Assembly (NCBI RefSeq): GCF_020497125.1
Contig: NC_059080.1
Location: 52,889,563 to 52,953,562, forward strand
Direction of reading: 5' to 3'
Origin: Mauremys mutica
Lineage: Eukaryota > Chordata > Testudines > Geoemydidae
DNA: 64,000 nt
Shown: positions 22,536 to 34,199 of the stretch, piece after piece
Layout of the letters: every line of letters begins with the position of its first letter
How positions within the stretch are numbered: position 1 is the first letter of the stretch
Translations under genes and position numbers: made by a program
The notes under the pieces: generated by a model
The model's input: the letters and a program-made list of their open reading frames with translations, nothing else
Told to the model about the DNA's origin: nothing
Databases searched by the model: none

Positions 22536-22840
22536 CATATGGAACTCCTTGCCAGAGGATGTTATGAAGGCCAAGACTATAACAGGGTTCAAAAAAGAAC
22601 TAGATACATTCATGGAGGATAGGTCCATCAATGGCTATTATCCAGGATGGACAAGGATGGTGTCCCTAGCCTCTGTTTGCCAGAAAATGGGAATGGGTGA
22701 CAGGAGATGGATCACTTGATGATTACCTGTTCTATTCATTCCCTCTGGGTACCTGGCATTGTCTGCTGTTGGAAGACAGGATACTAAGCTAGATGGACCA
22801 TTGGTTTGACCCAGTATGGCCATTCTTATGTTCTAACTTC
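22536..22840 (+). mobile_element. CR1 LINE 3' fragment, distinct subfamily
   Basis: Starts with 'atatggaactccttgcc' and ends 'gacccagtatggccattc' plus 'ttatgttcta'. This terminus differs from the 'ctatgattctatga' type at 13.9 and 59.1 kb and is shared with 36,725-36,930, so two CR1 subfamilies are present. Preserved only over the last 300 bp. Confidence 0.8.
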
Positions 22841-23788
22841 CTGACTCATTTGAATCTGAGAGAATCTCATTTTTATTTTGAAAGAAAGCAAGTTTCATGG
22901 TTGTGCAGGAAAGCTTGACAATATGACCCTAGAGAACCATAAAGTGAATCAACTAGAAGGTAAATAAAAATAACTTACTCTCTAGCTCCATCTCAGCCAT
23001 ATCCCAGTAATTTGAGTCATTCTGTTTTCTTAAAAAAACTGACTGTGTAATTCTTACATTAAGCATATGGGACTTCCATGTCAATCCACCAACATTGATT
23101 CATGCTTCCATGGTCACTCTCACCAAAATAATTCCAGACCCATTAATAAAGCATGAGATAATAAATGCATAAACCCATCCTGAGTGTATTCCTGCCACCT
23201 CGAAAGCACATAAAGGCATGTCATAGCAGTAACGGCCAATAATCACTCCCCTATTGATACAACATCACTTGTCTTCCATAAACTTCCTCAGTATACTGAT
23301 CAACAGATTGGGATAATTAACTAAGGTTACATGAAACCTACCCCAAACATAGCTGTAAATGACTTCTAATTTTGTATATATATATACACACACACATGTA
23401 CTATGCGCTAACCAATTGCACCACTGGAGCTCCTATTCACTAATTCATCCAGTGTTCCCCCCTCTCATTCTGAAAGTGTGTACACAGAGCGTTCCTGATT
23501 AGGGCAGTATGCTAATTGCAGCTCTGCTAATACAACCAACAGCCTCCGTTGAAACAGCTTGTCTGTCTGAGCATAAATTGCTGTGAGTCTCATAGCCTTC
23601 TCACTCTGTTGTCCATAGAAAATAACACCTTTCACATATTATGCAAAATTCAGTCAGAAGATGTTTAAAAAGATACTTTAGCCACTGAACTCTTGCTATG
23701 GGTCATCAGACGTCTCTATTTTGCTTTCAGTCTCACACACTTCACCACTCCCCTGAACCTTTGGAGTGTGTAATTGAATCAGTCGCAG
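22841..23788. other. unassigned sequence with a small TA/CA run
   Basis: No element recognised. A short TATATATA then CACACACA run sits at about 23,374-23,397. Confidence 0.4.
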
Positions 23789-24242
23789 AGCTAGCCGGGA
23801 AACTGAATTTCACTTCCATGAAAAATGTCAAATATTTGGAATAATTTTCATCCTGAAACAGGCCACACAAAAAAAAAAGGCAGACTCTCGAAATATTTTG
23901 TGGAAGTGAAATCCCCCAATATTGCATTTTAGAAACATTGGAATGTCCCCACAGTGGTAGATATGGTGCTTCTGAAACACTACATGCTCCCTGGACTCCC
24001 AGCTCCCTTGTAGCCTGGAAGCCCTGGCTTTGCAGCCTACCAGGTGAGCTGTGGGGGATCCTGGAGAACCCCAGTTCCCAAGCTCCTTGCAAGGCAGGCT
24101 GCTGAGAAGCCAGGGAAGCAGGCACGTGAACTGGCAGGAAAGTTTAATCAAAACTGACCCATTCCCATGGAACTTCTCAATTTTGACAAATCAGCATTTT
24201 CTGGTGGAAAAATGTTCGGTAGGAAAATTTCCAGGCAGCGCT
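23789..24242. mobile_element. probable AT-rich inverted-repeat element, possibly with an insertion
   Basis: The left side reads 'gagctagccgggaaactg' and the complement of the right side 'agcgctgcctggaaattt', loosely inverted. Both arms carry the 'gaaatttt', 'ttttcatc' style words of the AT-rich family. The middle (about 23,980-24,120) is GC-richer and may be a later insertion. Confidence 0.35.
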
Positions 24243-25100
24243 AATCTCTGGGTTTGTGCAATCTGGCAATAGTTTTATTAGCCATGGTAAAAGTGGGTGT
24301 GTGGGACTCTCCAGACTCACAGTGGGGATGGAGACATAATTAACACCAGTGTCGCTTGGTGGAAGCAGAGTCCCCCTTCCACCTACCCATGGAAAGTCCA
24401 GAGTTTGTGAAAATTCTAGAACCATGCACTATGCCCAGGGGAGCTCACCACCCTCATCCTTCCTCATTCAGAAGTTATGCAGCCCCTGGCTCCCACAACA
24501 TCTCAGCCCTACTGGCCAGAGGTTGTGACCCAGACACAAAAGTAGTCCTCATGCATCCCTGTGTGCCAGCTGCTCTAAGGTTACAGAGGGCATGACCCTT
24601 GCCACAAAAACTCCCTAGACTGCTGGTTTCAGTCTTTGACTCTGTTCAAGTACCACCATTACATGCTGCACTGCCTCTTCTGAGACTGCTCTTAAAAGCT
24701 TCAGCAGAAACATTTCTTGCTGAGCAAAGAGTCAGAGTTAAATGTTCATCCTCAGCTCTGTTTTGAGAGAAGCACTGGTAAATAGTATCCAAACTCCTGG
24801 GACTTCTGGGAATTTCCCAGGGATTGATCCATTCCCCTGGGTTCCTTGAAGTGTCCCAAAAGGCCTTTCAATTTCTCCCAGACGCTAGTGCATCAGGAAG
24901 CTATGCTGGGAATTATGTTATAGGCAACCAGACGGCAGTGCAACTGCAGTGACATGGTAGAACACAAGAATGACTGCAGGGCAAAACTGCAGCTGACCTA
25001 GCATGGCTCGTGGGGATGTGCTGCACCTTTTGACATGTACATGGGTGCTTCCCACCCATTTGATGGACAATGGTTCACCTCTCTAATATGGACACGGTGG
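24243..25100. other. unassigned non-coding sequence
   Basis: Nothing recognised. Confidence 0.4.
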
Positions 25101-25213
25101 TAGGATTGCCAAGCCTCATAGAGTCTCCAGGAATTAAAGATTAATATTTAATTAAACATTATGTCATGTGATGAAGCCTCCAGGAATACGTCCAACCAAA
25201 ATTGGCAATCCTA
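25101..25213. mobile_element. 113-bp inverted-repeat element
   Basis: Exact 12-bp terminal inverted repeats, TAGGATTGCCAA and TTGGCAATCCTA. No 8-bp duplication is present. Counting the outer TA on each side as target would fit a Tc1/mariner-type element. It abuts the truncated start of the CR1 at 25,218. Confidence 0.7.
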
Positions 25214-25332
25214 TGCAGCAGTAGGCGGAGGAGGCCTGGAATTACTTCAAGTCAAAGTTCCATAGATTATCAGAAACCTGCATTCCAAGAAAGGGGAAAA
25301 AATTCATAGGCAGGAATTGTAGACCAAGCTGG

Positions 25333-25803
25333 ATGAGCAAGCATCTCAGAGAGGTGATTAAGAAAAAGCAGAACGCCTACAGGGAGTGGAAGATGGGAGG
25401 GATTAGCAAGGAAAGCTACTTTATTGAGATCAGAACATGTAGGGATAAAGTGAGAAAGGCCAAAAGCCATGTAGAGTTGGACCCTGCAAAGGGAATTAAA
25501 ACGAATAGTAAAAGGTTCTATAGCCATATAAATAAGAAGAAAGCAAAGAAAGAAGAAGTGGGACCATTAAACACTGAGGATGGAGTGGAGGTTAAGGATA
25601 ATTTAGGCATGGCCCAATATCGAAACAAATACTTTGCCTCAATCTTTAATGAGGCTAATGAGGAGCTTAGGGATAATGGTAGGATGATAAATGGGAATGA
25701 GGATATGGAGGTAGATATTACCACATCCGAGGTAGAAGCCAAATTCGAACAGCTTAATGGGACTAAATCGGGGGCCCAGATAATCTTCATCCAAAAATAT
25801 TGA
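25333..25803 (+). pseudogene. CR1 ORF2 fragment, pre-RT linker
   Basis: A 156-codon open segment. It includes the lysine-rich SKHLREVIKKKQNAYREWK region and ends at FEQLNGTKSGA, the block just before the first reverse transcriptase motifs. It is broken downstream by a frameshift into 'PDNLHPKIL'-like sequence. It would act, in an intact element, as the spacer between endonuclease and polymerase. Confidence 0.8.
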
Positions 25804-26342
25804 AGGAACTGGCACATGAAATTGCAAGCCCATTAGTAAGAATTTTTAATGAATCTGTAAACTCAGGGGTTGTACCGTATGACTGAAGAATTGCTAACAT
25901 AGTTCCTGTTTTTAAGAAAGGAAAAAAAAGTGTTCCGGGTAACTACAGGCCTGTTAGTTTGACATCTGTAGTATACAAGGTCCTGGAAAAAAATTTGAAG
26001 AGAAAGTAGTTAAGGACATTGAGGTCAATGATAATTGGGACCAAATACAACATGGTTTTACAAAAGGTAGATCGTGCCAAACCAACCTGAGCTCCTTCTT
26101 TGAGAAGATAACAGATTTTTAGACAAAGGAAATGCAGTGGATCTAATTTACTTTGATTTCAGTAAGGCATTTGAACTGTTCCACACGGGAAATTATTAGC
26201 TAAATTGGAAAAGATGGGGATCAATATGAAAATTGAAAGGTGGATAAGGAACTGATTAAAGGGGATACTACAATGGGTCGTACTGAAAAGTGAACTGTCA
26301 GGCTGGAGGGAGGTTACTAGTGGAGTTCCTCAGGGATCGGTT

Positions 26343-27095
26343 TTGGGACCAATCTTATTTAATCGTTTTATTACTGACCTTGGCACAAAAAGTGTAAATG
26401 TGCTAATAAAGTTTGCGTGTGACACAAAGCTGGGAGGTATTGTCAATACAGAGAAGGACCAGGAAATTATACAGGAAGATCTGGTTGACCTTGTAAACTG
26501 GAGTAATAGTAATAGGTTGGAAATTAATGGAGAAAAGTGCAAGGTCATGCATTTAGGGATTAATAATAAGAATTTTTGTTATAAGCTGGGGATGCATCAG
26601 TTGGAAATAACAGAGGAGGGGAAGGACCTCGGAGTATTGGTTGATCACAAGATGACTATGAGTCGCCAATGTGATATGGTTGTAAAAAAAGCTAATGCAG
26701 TCTTGGGATGCATCAGGCGAGGTATTTCCAGTAAAGATAAGGAGGTGTTAGTACCATTATAGAAGGCACTGGTGAGACCTCATCTGGAATACTGTGTGCA
26801 GTTCTGGTTTCCCATGTTTAAGAAGGATGAATTCAAACTGGAACAGGTACAGAGAAGGGCTACTAGGATGATCCGAGGAATGGAAAACCTGTCTTATGAA
26901 AGGAGACTCGAAGAACTTGGCTTGTTTAGCCTAACCAAAAGAAGACTGAGGGGAGATATGATTGCTCTCTATAAATATATCAGAGAAATAAATAGCAGGG
27001 AGGGAGAGGAATTATTTAAGCTCAGTACCAATGTGGACACAAGAACAAATGGATATAAACTGGCCATCAGGAAGTTTAGACTTGAAATTAGATGA
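26343..27095 (+). pseudogene. CR1 ORF2 fragment, RT palm, thumb and C-terminus
   Basis: Two open segments (26,343-26,762 and 26,772-27,095) in nearly adjacent frames encode the end of the reverse transcriptase. The catalytic box at 26,412-26,423 reads F-A-C-D instead of F-A-D-D, so one of the two metal-binding aspartates is lost. Downstream blocks NGEKCKVMHLG and KDLGVLVDHKMTMS are well kept, as is the C-terminal [14 protein letters not shown] segment. A stop at about 26,762 separates them. Confidence 0.85.
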
Positions 27096-27663
27096 AGGTT
27101 TCTAACCATCAGAGGAGTGAAGTTCTGGAACAGCCTTCCAAAAGGAGCAGTCAGGGCAAAAGACATATCTGGCTTCAAGACTAAGCTTGATAAGTTTATG
27201 GAGGGGATGGAATGATGGGATAGCCTAATTCTGGCAATTAATTGATCTTTGACTATTAGCGGTAAATATACCCAATGGCCCGTGATGGGATGTTAGATGG
27301 GGTGGGATCTGAGTTACTACAGAGAATTCTTTCCTGGGTGTCTGGCTGGTGAGTCTTGCCCACATGCCCACATGCTGATCGCCATATTTGGGGTTGGGAA
27401 GGAATTTTCCTTCAGGGCAGATTGGCAGAGGCCCTGAGGGTTTTTCACCTTCCTTTGCAGCATGGGGCACGGGCCACTTGCTGGAGGATTCTCTGCACCT
27501 TGAAGTCTTTAAACCACGATTTGAGGACTTCAATAGCTCAGACATAGGTTAGGGGTTTGATACAGGAGTGGGTGGGTGAGATTCTGTGGCCTGCATTGTG
27601 CAGGTAGTCAGACTAGATGATCATAATGGTCCCTTCTGACCTTAAAGTCTATGAGTCTATGAA

Positions 27664-29554
27664 TAGGAGTTGTGTGGGGAGATCTCGGGACAGAACTGGG
27701 TGAAGCGAGGCTGGCTTGTGTCTAGTTTCTGCCTTAGCAAAATGAAGCATCTTTTACAAAAAGAACAATCCTGGCTGGTTAATGAACAATCCACAGTTCA
27801 CAATAGCAAAGTGCTGGGTGCCATCAAAGGCATCCTGAAGTTAAAGCTATGACTGCTTTAATAATCAATGACTGCAGAGCGTTTAAAAAAACAGCTAAGC
27901 TTTCAGGGGCTTAAGACTTATTGCTTGCATTTTCTCAGCTTTCTTAAAGAAAAAAGGGGTGTTGTAGAAAATGGTCAAATTTATCATTTATAGCAAAATA
28001 TTAATGTAGCAGCAGGAGACATGATGTGGCCATCTATCTATAAGCATTCAGACTTCAAAGGAAGCATAAACACGAAATTAATGGTTTGTCTAGTGTAAGG
28101 GAAAAATAAATGCAAATGCAGCCTCATTAATATCAAGTGGGTGACTTCTTGGTTTATGGGGTTTGGATTGATTTTGTCAAAATCCAATAGATTTATTAAA
28201 AATGTCTTTTAAATTTAGCGTCCATATACCCATTAGTTGAATGAAATCAAACTCTCAGCAATTGCCACCATCTCTCCTCCTCCTCCTCCCCGGCTCCCGG
28301 ATGTTGTTTTACCTAAATAAAGTTCTTGCATTAGGACTCACTTTCATACTGAAATATGTCTCTTGTAGGAGCTGCTATAAACGTCAGCATTTTCCACAAC
28401 ATTAGTTTATGGGCAGAATGAATTTTAATGGCATCGTAATCTTACTGCAATCAATTGTGGTGTGGGGGGTGGGGGGGAGCTATGGGAGTGTCCATTAAAT
28501 AGAGCTTTGCATCACTTTTAATGTTCAAAAGCCTTCAAAGGTTTGGTGGAGGGTTTTTTTTGTTTGGTTTGTTGTTTTTTTCATCAATGTCTCTTGTCCA
28601 AATATTTGTTCTTGGTTTTTTTTGCTGTTTTTCATGGCCAACAGAGGATAACGGTGGATAATTTTGTTCTTTTCTTTTTCCTGCCACCCGCTCAGTTTGT
28701 TTAAATGCCTCTTTTGAATGGGACTGTCCCTGGAACATAGGATCACACTCATCTTTGCTTCCTCATTCTCACATGGACAATGACGGTGGAAGAGGGAGAT
28801 AAACTACTGGTCCTCAGGGGTGTTTTATCCAACTAAAGATTCTGGGATGGCCCCTGAAGCTTATTCATTCTCCTCTTGCCTGTCCATAAATCTCGGGACT
28901 TTCCCAAAGTTTCTGTAGGCTGATGTAACTGGACCATTTGCTGTGCTCATTGTGGCCTCCTCTGTCCATTGCTCTGACATCCCAGTCCTTCTCAGATCCT
29001 GTCCTCACACAGTCATGGCATAAATGAGTCTAGAATGTAATAAAATGTAGAGCAAAGCACACTAGATTGGCTGCTGACTGATAATCGTTGAATGGGTTAG
29101 CAGAATGCTCTGGGCAGATATAATGGCCCCAACCATGGGTTGTCAGGCACGGGAGTCTTCAACACGAAAGTACAGACTGCTATGATTTGAGTTAAGGGAA
29201 CAACTCTCTTCACCGGTAGCAGTAGTAGGGCTTTATCCTCTAGTTGAGGGGAACATGGAAAAATAGGCCAGGAAGTTATGCATTCCCTCTGTCAGGTCCA
29301 CAGAAGGGGAAAAAAACACTGTATGAGCTCACACTATGTAATGATCCCTTTTCATCACATATCATTAGAGGAGCTGGACCTGGGACCTTTCTGCACCAGA
29401 ACACAGACTTCCATCAAAAGAGATAAAGGAGTAACATCAGTATCTGTTCCAAGTTTAGACTCTTATCCACTCAGTGGACCACCCACTAGCCAGGGACCTG
29501 GCAAGCTTTGCCAATGCATTACACAGAGACTTGCTGGAGGGTGAGGGAAAGAAA
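27664..29554. other. unassigned non-coding sequence, 1.9 kb
   Basis: No element recognised. It contains a G-rich run near 28,460-28,481 and T-rich runs at 28,552-28,580 and 28,615-28,625. Short frames have no motif. Confidence 0.4.
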
Positions 29555-29965
29555 TGTTTCTGTTTCATGTGAAATTCCATTATTTCAATTTTTTCCCCAT
29601 TCTCAAACAGAATGAAAAAAAAATCTAAATTTCCCATGAGATGAAATTCTGAAAAAAAAATTCAGGTTAATTGAAAAGTTTTGTTTCAATATTAAAATAT
29701 TTCATTCTGATTTTGACCTATTAAAATTCTTAAAATGTTGTATAAAAAAAAATTCAAAACTCATTGTGAAATGAAAAATTGAAATATTCCATGACAAAAA
29801 TATCAAAAATGGGACATTTTATCATCAAAACACTTTGTTCCATTATTTTTTAAAACCAAATTTTATCAAAATCAGTACTTTTTAAAACATTTTGATTTAG
29901 ATTAAAATTGTATTTTCCATCAATAAATTGTTTCAAGGAATAATTTCTGACCTGCTCTACTTAAA
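29555..29965. mobile_element. AT-rich inverted-repeat element, about 410 bp
   Basis: The best example of the AT-rich family, with about 20 runs of four or more A or T, mirrored words such as 'gaaattccattatttcaa' and 'aaattgaaatattcc', and an end at 'gacctgctctac', related to the 'ccagctctac' end at 36,427. No coding capacity. Confidence 0.6.
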
Positions 29966-30321
29966 AATCTTTAGAAAAAAGTGAAAGTTGAACCCTGCAA
30001 CACTGCAAATTTTCTGTTGTTGTGGTGCTTTATGCCACAATCTACAACTCAAATCTGCAGCAGAGTTATTTTTAAACACCACTTATTAATTCGAATGAAC
30101 TTATTCAAATGAGTTTGGAGGAAGAATTCACAATATACGCCTTATAATGTTATATGCTTTAGCCCAAGCAGTTGGTATAAAATTACTGTAGAGGACAGAA
30201 GTGGGGAAGAAAAAGATCTTCAAGATATTTTGGGACCATTGTTATACCTGGTAGATGTAAAAGATGAGATAAGGATAGGGTCAGATTTTTAAAGTGCCTA
30301 AGTCAATTTAAAAAATGAGAC
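29966..30321. other. unassigned non-coding sequence
   Basis: Nothing recognised between two inverted-repeat elements. Confidence 0.35.
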
Positions 30322-30551
30322 TTAGGCCTCGGCTACACCTAAAACCTAGGTCAACCTAGCTACATCACATCCCTGAGTGATATAGTTAAGCTGACCTAAT
30401 ACACGGTGTAGATACCACTAGGCCGACAAAAGCTGCCATCTCACAGAGGTAACAGATAAACCCCTTCTGTAACTGTAGCAAGTGTCTATACTACAGAGCT
30501 ACAGAGCTGCAGCTGTATCAGTGTATCATATATAGTGCAGACATAGCATAA
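30322..30551. mobile_element. Harbinger-like short inverted-repeat element
   Basis: The left end 'ttaggcctcggctacac' and the complement of the right end 'ttatgctatgtctgcac' form degenerate inverted repeats of the 'ggcctggtctacac' type shared with 32,608-32,999. The family is common in reptile sequence. Target duplication not certain. Confidence 0.5.
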
Positions 30552-30799
30552 GGCTCCTAAATCAGTTAGACGCTGCAACTCTGAGCAGAGCAACTCCTAA
30601 CTACCTTTAAAAATCTGAGCCATAGTGACTAATGTTTGCCAGATTCAGGCTTAGAATAGGCAGTGAAAATGACAATGTAATTACCTGAGAGGAAAACAGT
30701 GATACTTTCTAGTGGCCTGAAGAAGATATGTCATTCTTGTGGTCAAATTTCTGGGTGTAGACAAGAAAGCAGTGAAAAAACAGGTGCCCAACAGCCTTC

Positions 30800-31963
30800 T
30801 GTGATGTTGCACTCTATATGATTTTATGAAAATACGCTAATGAGTGTGAATATAATGTAACTGGAATATGCTTCATGCAAAGGGTCTCTTGTAAGGTATC
30901 ATTACAAAGCTTATAATCTACTGAGTGTGGTCATCCTATTTGTATGTATGTATCATTCTTGTATCTGAAACTAGAAATATGAAATATAACTGAGGTCCTA
31001 TTGTAACTATGCAAAATGTGGGCTATTAATGGTGGTTTGGAATCTTGATGGCTCCCATTAACCAGGACAATTCACTGTAGATGGCTCCGTTTACTTGTAA
31101 GTCTTCCTGAATACTTGTGTGCTGGCAAGTGGGTAATGAAGTCTTACAGTGACATGTGTTCATGTCACCTGAACTGGAATCCATCTTTAACCTGGTGCTT
31201 TTCCATTGAGAAGGAGGGGTGGGAACCCAGAGAGGGACAAAGGATTCCCGCTTTGTGCAAAAGATATATAAGGGGGTGGAACATAACAAAAGTGGCTGCA
31301 GTCATGAAAAATCCCCTAGCTACCACCTGAGCTGGAACAAGGGCTGTACCGGGGAAAGGATTGTGCCCAGACTAGGAAGGCATCCAGTCTGTGAAAGAAC
31401 CTTATTGAAACATCTCTGAGGGTGAGATTTTAATCTGTATTCAGTTTTCTTATTGTATTAGGCTTAGACTTGCATGTTTTATTTTATTTTGCTTGGTAAT
31501 TCACTTTGTTCTGTCCGTTATTACTTGGAACCACTTAAATTCTATTTTTTTGTATTTAATAAAATCACTTTTTACTTATCAATTAACCCAGAGTATGTAT
31601 TAATACCTTGGGGGGGGCAAACAGATGTGCATATCTCTCTATCAGTGTTATAGAGGGCAAACAATGTATGAGTTTAGCCTGTATAAGCTTTATACAGGGT
31701 AAACCAGATTTATTTGGGGTTTGGACCCCATTGGGAGTTGGGTATCTGAGTGCTGGAGACAGGACCACTTCTTAAGCTGTTTTCAGTTAAGCCTGCAGCT
31801 TTTGGGGGACGTAGTTCAGTCTATGTTTGTAGCAGGCTAGTGTGTCTGACTCAAACCAGGCAGGGCACTGAAGTCCCAAGCTGCCAGGGAAAACGGGCTT
31901 AGAGGTAGTCTCATCACATCAGGTGGCAGTTCCAAAGGGGTTTCTGTGATCCAACCCATCACA
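30800..31963 (+). mobile_element. solo LTR-like element, 1.16 kb
   Basis: The element starts TGTGATGTTGCA and ends ACCCATCACA, the TG...CA form of a long terminal repeat with short inverted ends. Flanks ccttc and ccctc are a 5-bp duplication with one mismatch. TATATAAG at 31,265-31,272 and a polyadenylation signal AATAAA at 31,558-31,563 sit in the U3-to-R order on the + strand. No internal retroviral or retrotransposon genes adjoin it, so it would be a solo LTR. The class (endogenous retrovirus or other LTR element) is not resolved. Confidence 0.65.
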
Positions 31964-32002
31964 CCCTCCTGTTACATCCCTGTGTTAACTACATAAAACT
32001 CT

Positions 32003-32278
32003 ATGGAACACTCCCATGCCAGCATCAACTTCCTGGATATCACAATTAACTTCAGCAATGGAACCGTACAGACAACTATATACAAGAAACCCCTGGATCA
32101 CCACACCTACCTTCATAGATCCAGTAACCACCCCTTCCTCCCCCCCACACACACACCAAGAAATCTGTTATCTACAGCCAGGCACTCAGATATCACAGAA
32201 TATGCTCTGAGGAGAAAGTCTGGGATATACACCTTACCACACCTAAAACCGCCTTCACTAAGCAAGGACACTCCATGA
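32003..32278 (+). pseudogene. Penelope-like reverse transcriptase C-terminal fragment
   Basis: The 91-codon frame contains INFLDITINFSNGTVQTTIY and KKPLDHHTYLH, matching the conserved FLD..I...N....T..Y.KPTD.....LH block at the end of the palm of Penelope-like enzymes, then SNHP. After it, the sequence near 32,330-32,430 in another frame reads LQYRNKTLS, VVTYHP and IGGIIQQCW, parts of the following conserved region. No palm aspartates are included. Non-functional. Confidence 0.7.
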
Positions 32279-32607
32279 GAGAAGTAGATCACATCACGGA
32301 ATGGGCCACCCAAATACCCTGAAAGGACTTGCTTCAGTACAGAAATAAAACTCTCTCCGACTGAACACGCCTAGTTGTCACCTACCACCCCACAACAGAA
32401 CCCATAGGTGGTATCATCCAACAATGTTGGCTTATTACAACAATCTGTAACCCACTACCAATTCCCCCCACCTACTTCTCCCTGTTCCTTTCCTCTCTAT
32501 GACTGGGGGGGGAGGGGTGTTTATGGACCACTTCACCTTGAATGGTTCCTTGAAATATGTGTTGAATATTTATTCTAAACAATCTGTTCTATCTTGTGAC
32601 ACTCTAA

Positions 32608-32999
32608 GACCCTGTCGACATTACAAAATTATGTCAACCTACCCTAGGTTGGCATACATCCAGCACAATTATTAAATTGCTTGTGTGTGTGTACTCTTGG
32701 CTCCTTGTGTCGGCGGTGTGCATCCTCACCAGAAGTGCTTGTATCAATTGTATTGTCAGTGTGGGGCATTATGGGACATCTCTAAAAAAAACAATAACAG
32801 TCATCATAAGCAATGCAGTCTGTACACTGACACTGCATTGACCTAGTTACATCGACCATGACTCAGCGCCACTCGGGGAGGTGGTGTTACTGAATTGGCA
32901 TAGAGAAGTACTTATGCTGGCAGTCAGTGAAAGCACTTTCACAGCTAGATCAATGCAAGGCAACTTATGTTGACCTAACCATGTAGTGTAGATCAGGCC
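32608..32999. mobile_element. Harbinger-type non-autonomous element, 392 bp
   Basis: The left end GACCCTGTCGACATTAC and the complement of the right end GGCCTGATCTACACTAC are degenerate inverted repeats. The element is flanked by a 3-bp TAA at 32,605-32,607 and 33,000-33,002, the target size expected for PIF/Harbinger. It interrupts the Penelope-like copy and must be younger than it. It holds no transposase. Confidence 0.65.
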
Positions 33000-33614
33000 T
33001 AAGTTTGTTCCCAAGACCTGAAGAAGAGCTCTGGGTAAGTTCGGAAGCTTGTCTCTCTCCCCAGTGTAAATTGGTCCAATAAAAGATATTACCGCACCCA
33101 CCTTGTCTCTCTTAACTACATAAATGCAGAACTTCCTCAACTTACTTAAAAAATTTACAAAAAATAGATAAATGAGGGGCATTCTGTTTAATTTACTGAT
33201 TGATTTGATTTCTCTGACACCTATCTTGTGATCTGAGCACCCCCTATATTTTAAAAACACACAATGGAGAAGTCACTTTTTTATACTTTGATTCATATAA
33301 TGTACAATTACAAATTTTGCAAACAAGAAAACAACGGCACTCTACCCAGCCACCCTACATTAGCCTCAGCTAAATCCTCGTGATTTCCAGCCTCTTCATT
33401 TATGTAGCTATGTAAATGAAAACAATTTTTCACAACATATTCTTTGCACTGCATCTTTAAAAATGCAGGAGTCCCTGTTCTGCCACTGGGGCAGCCACCA
33501 TTTTGTGTTTCAGTGCAGATAAATATGTTAACAGTGGGTTGGTTTGTTCTGTCTCTCATAGAGACTCTATATTTCTTCTTTCTTTGTTTTCCTTCATCTT
33601 TACTAAAAGTCACT

Positions 33615-33922
33615 GAGGGTATGTCTACACTGCAATAAAAGACCTGCAGCATGGCTGAGGCTTGCCTGGGTTAGCTGACTCGGAGAGATGGGGCTCGGGT
33701 GGCAGGATTCAAAATTGCAGTGTAGACATTCAGGCTTTGGCTGGAGCCCAGGATCTGAATCCCTGGAAGGGGGCTAAGTCTTAGAAACTGGGCTCCAGCC
33801 GGAACCTCAATGTCTATGGTGCAATTTTAAGCCCCACAGCCTGAGCCTTGTGAGCCTGAGTCAATTGACCTGTGCTCTAAGACTTGATGCTGTGGCTGTT
33901 TTACTGCATTGTAGACATTTTG
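33615..33922. mobile_element. short inverted-repeat element, about 300 bp
   Basis: The left end 'gggtatgtctacactgc' with 'aataaaa' and the complement of the right end 'atgtctacaatgcagtaaa' are inverted repeats of about 20 bp. The interior carries an inverted pair around 'gctggagcccagg' and 'gggctccagccgg'. The superfamily is probably Harbinger or a related type, judged from the 'gtctacact' terminus only. Confidence 0.6.
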
Positions 33923-34111
33923 CTTTTTGGGTATGGGGAATCATAATGAAACTTGCTCAGAGAAATGATTGATGTGTCAAGTGGTCTACAGAGCACAGCT
34001 GGAGACCTGCAAAGCTAAAGTAATATTGTGGCTCATATCCCCTATTGACCAATTACTAGTGGGTGACATAGTCACTTGCACCTGAGCAGATATGATATTC
34101 TACCAAGCAGG

Positions 34112-34112
<1 letters not shown>

Positions 34113-34167
<55 letters not shown>
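34113..34167. repeat. (CA)n microsatellite, 55 bp
   Basis: An uninterrupted run of 27.5 CA units. It produces spurious valine/cysteine-rich frames on the - strand. Confidence 0.98.
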
Positions 34168-34170
<3 letters not shown>

Positions 34171-34199
34171 CCAATCAGAAAACAGCAAATATTTACCAG

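Larger units (their letters stand above)
25218..27663 (+). mobile_element. CR1 LINE, 2.4 kb, broken ORF2 and complete 3' end
   Basis: The element begins inside the linker between endonuclease and reverse transcriptase (EAWNYFKSKF...), runs through the whole reverse transcriptase region and ends with 'ctatgagtctatgaat', the typical CR1 terminal repeat. Recognisable blocks in order are VPVFKKGKK, GNYRPVSLTS, YFDFSKAF, SGVPQGSVLGPILF and the C-terminal [20 protein letters not shown] and [14 protein letters not shown]. Frameshifts and stops break the frame between 25,803 and 26,343 and again near 26,762 and 27,095. It is the longest continuous CR1 here and is dead. Confidence 0.93.
31982..33115 (+). 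mobile_element. Penelope-like element, 5'-truncated, split by a DNA element
   Basis: The left part (31,982-32,607) encodes the end of a Penelope-like reverse transcriptase and the following region. The right part (33,003-33,115) is the 3' tail with 'gacctgaagaagagctctg' and 'aataaaagatattacc'. Removing the inserted element 32,608-32,999 and one TAA rejoins 'gtgacactctaag' to 'tttgttcccaag'. Similar tails occur alone at 20,828-20,935 and 43,645-43,785. The endonuclease domain is not found. Confidence 0.7.

Noticed and set aside
25101..25213. 8-bp target duplication for the TAGGATTGCCAA element
   Set aside because: The flanks cacggtgg and tgcagcag do not match; only TA ends are possible.
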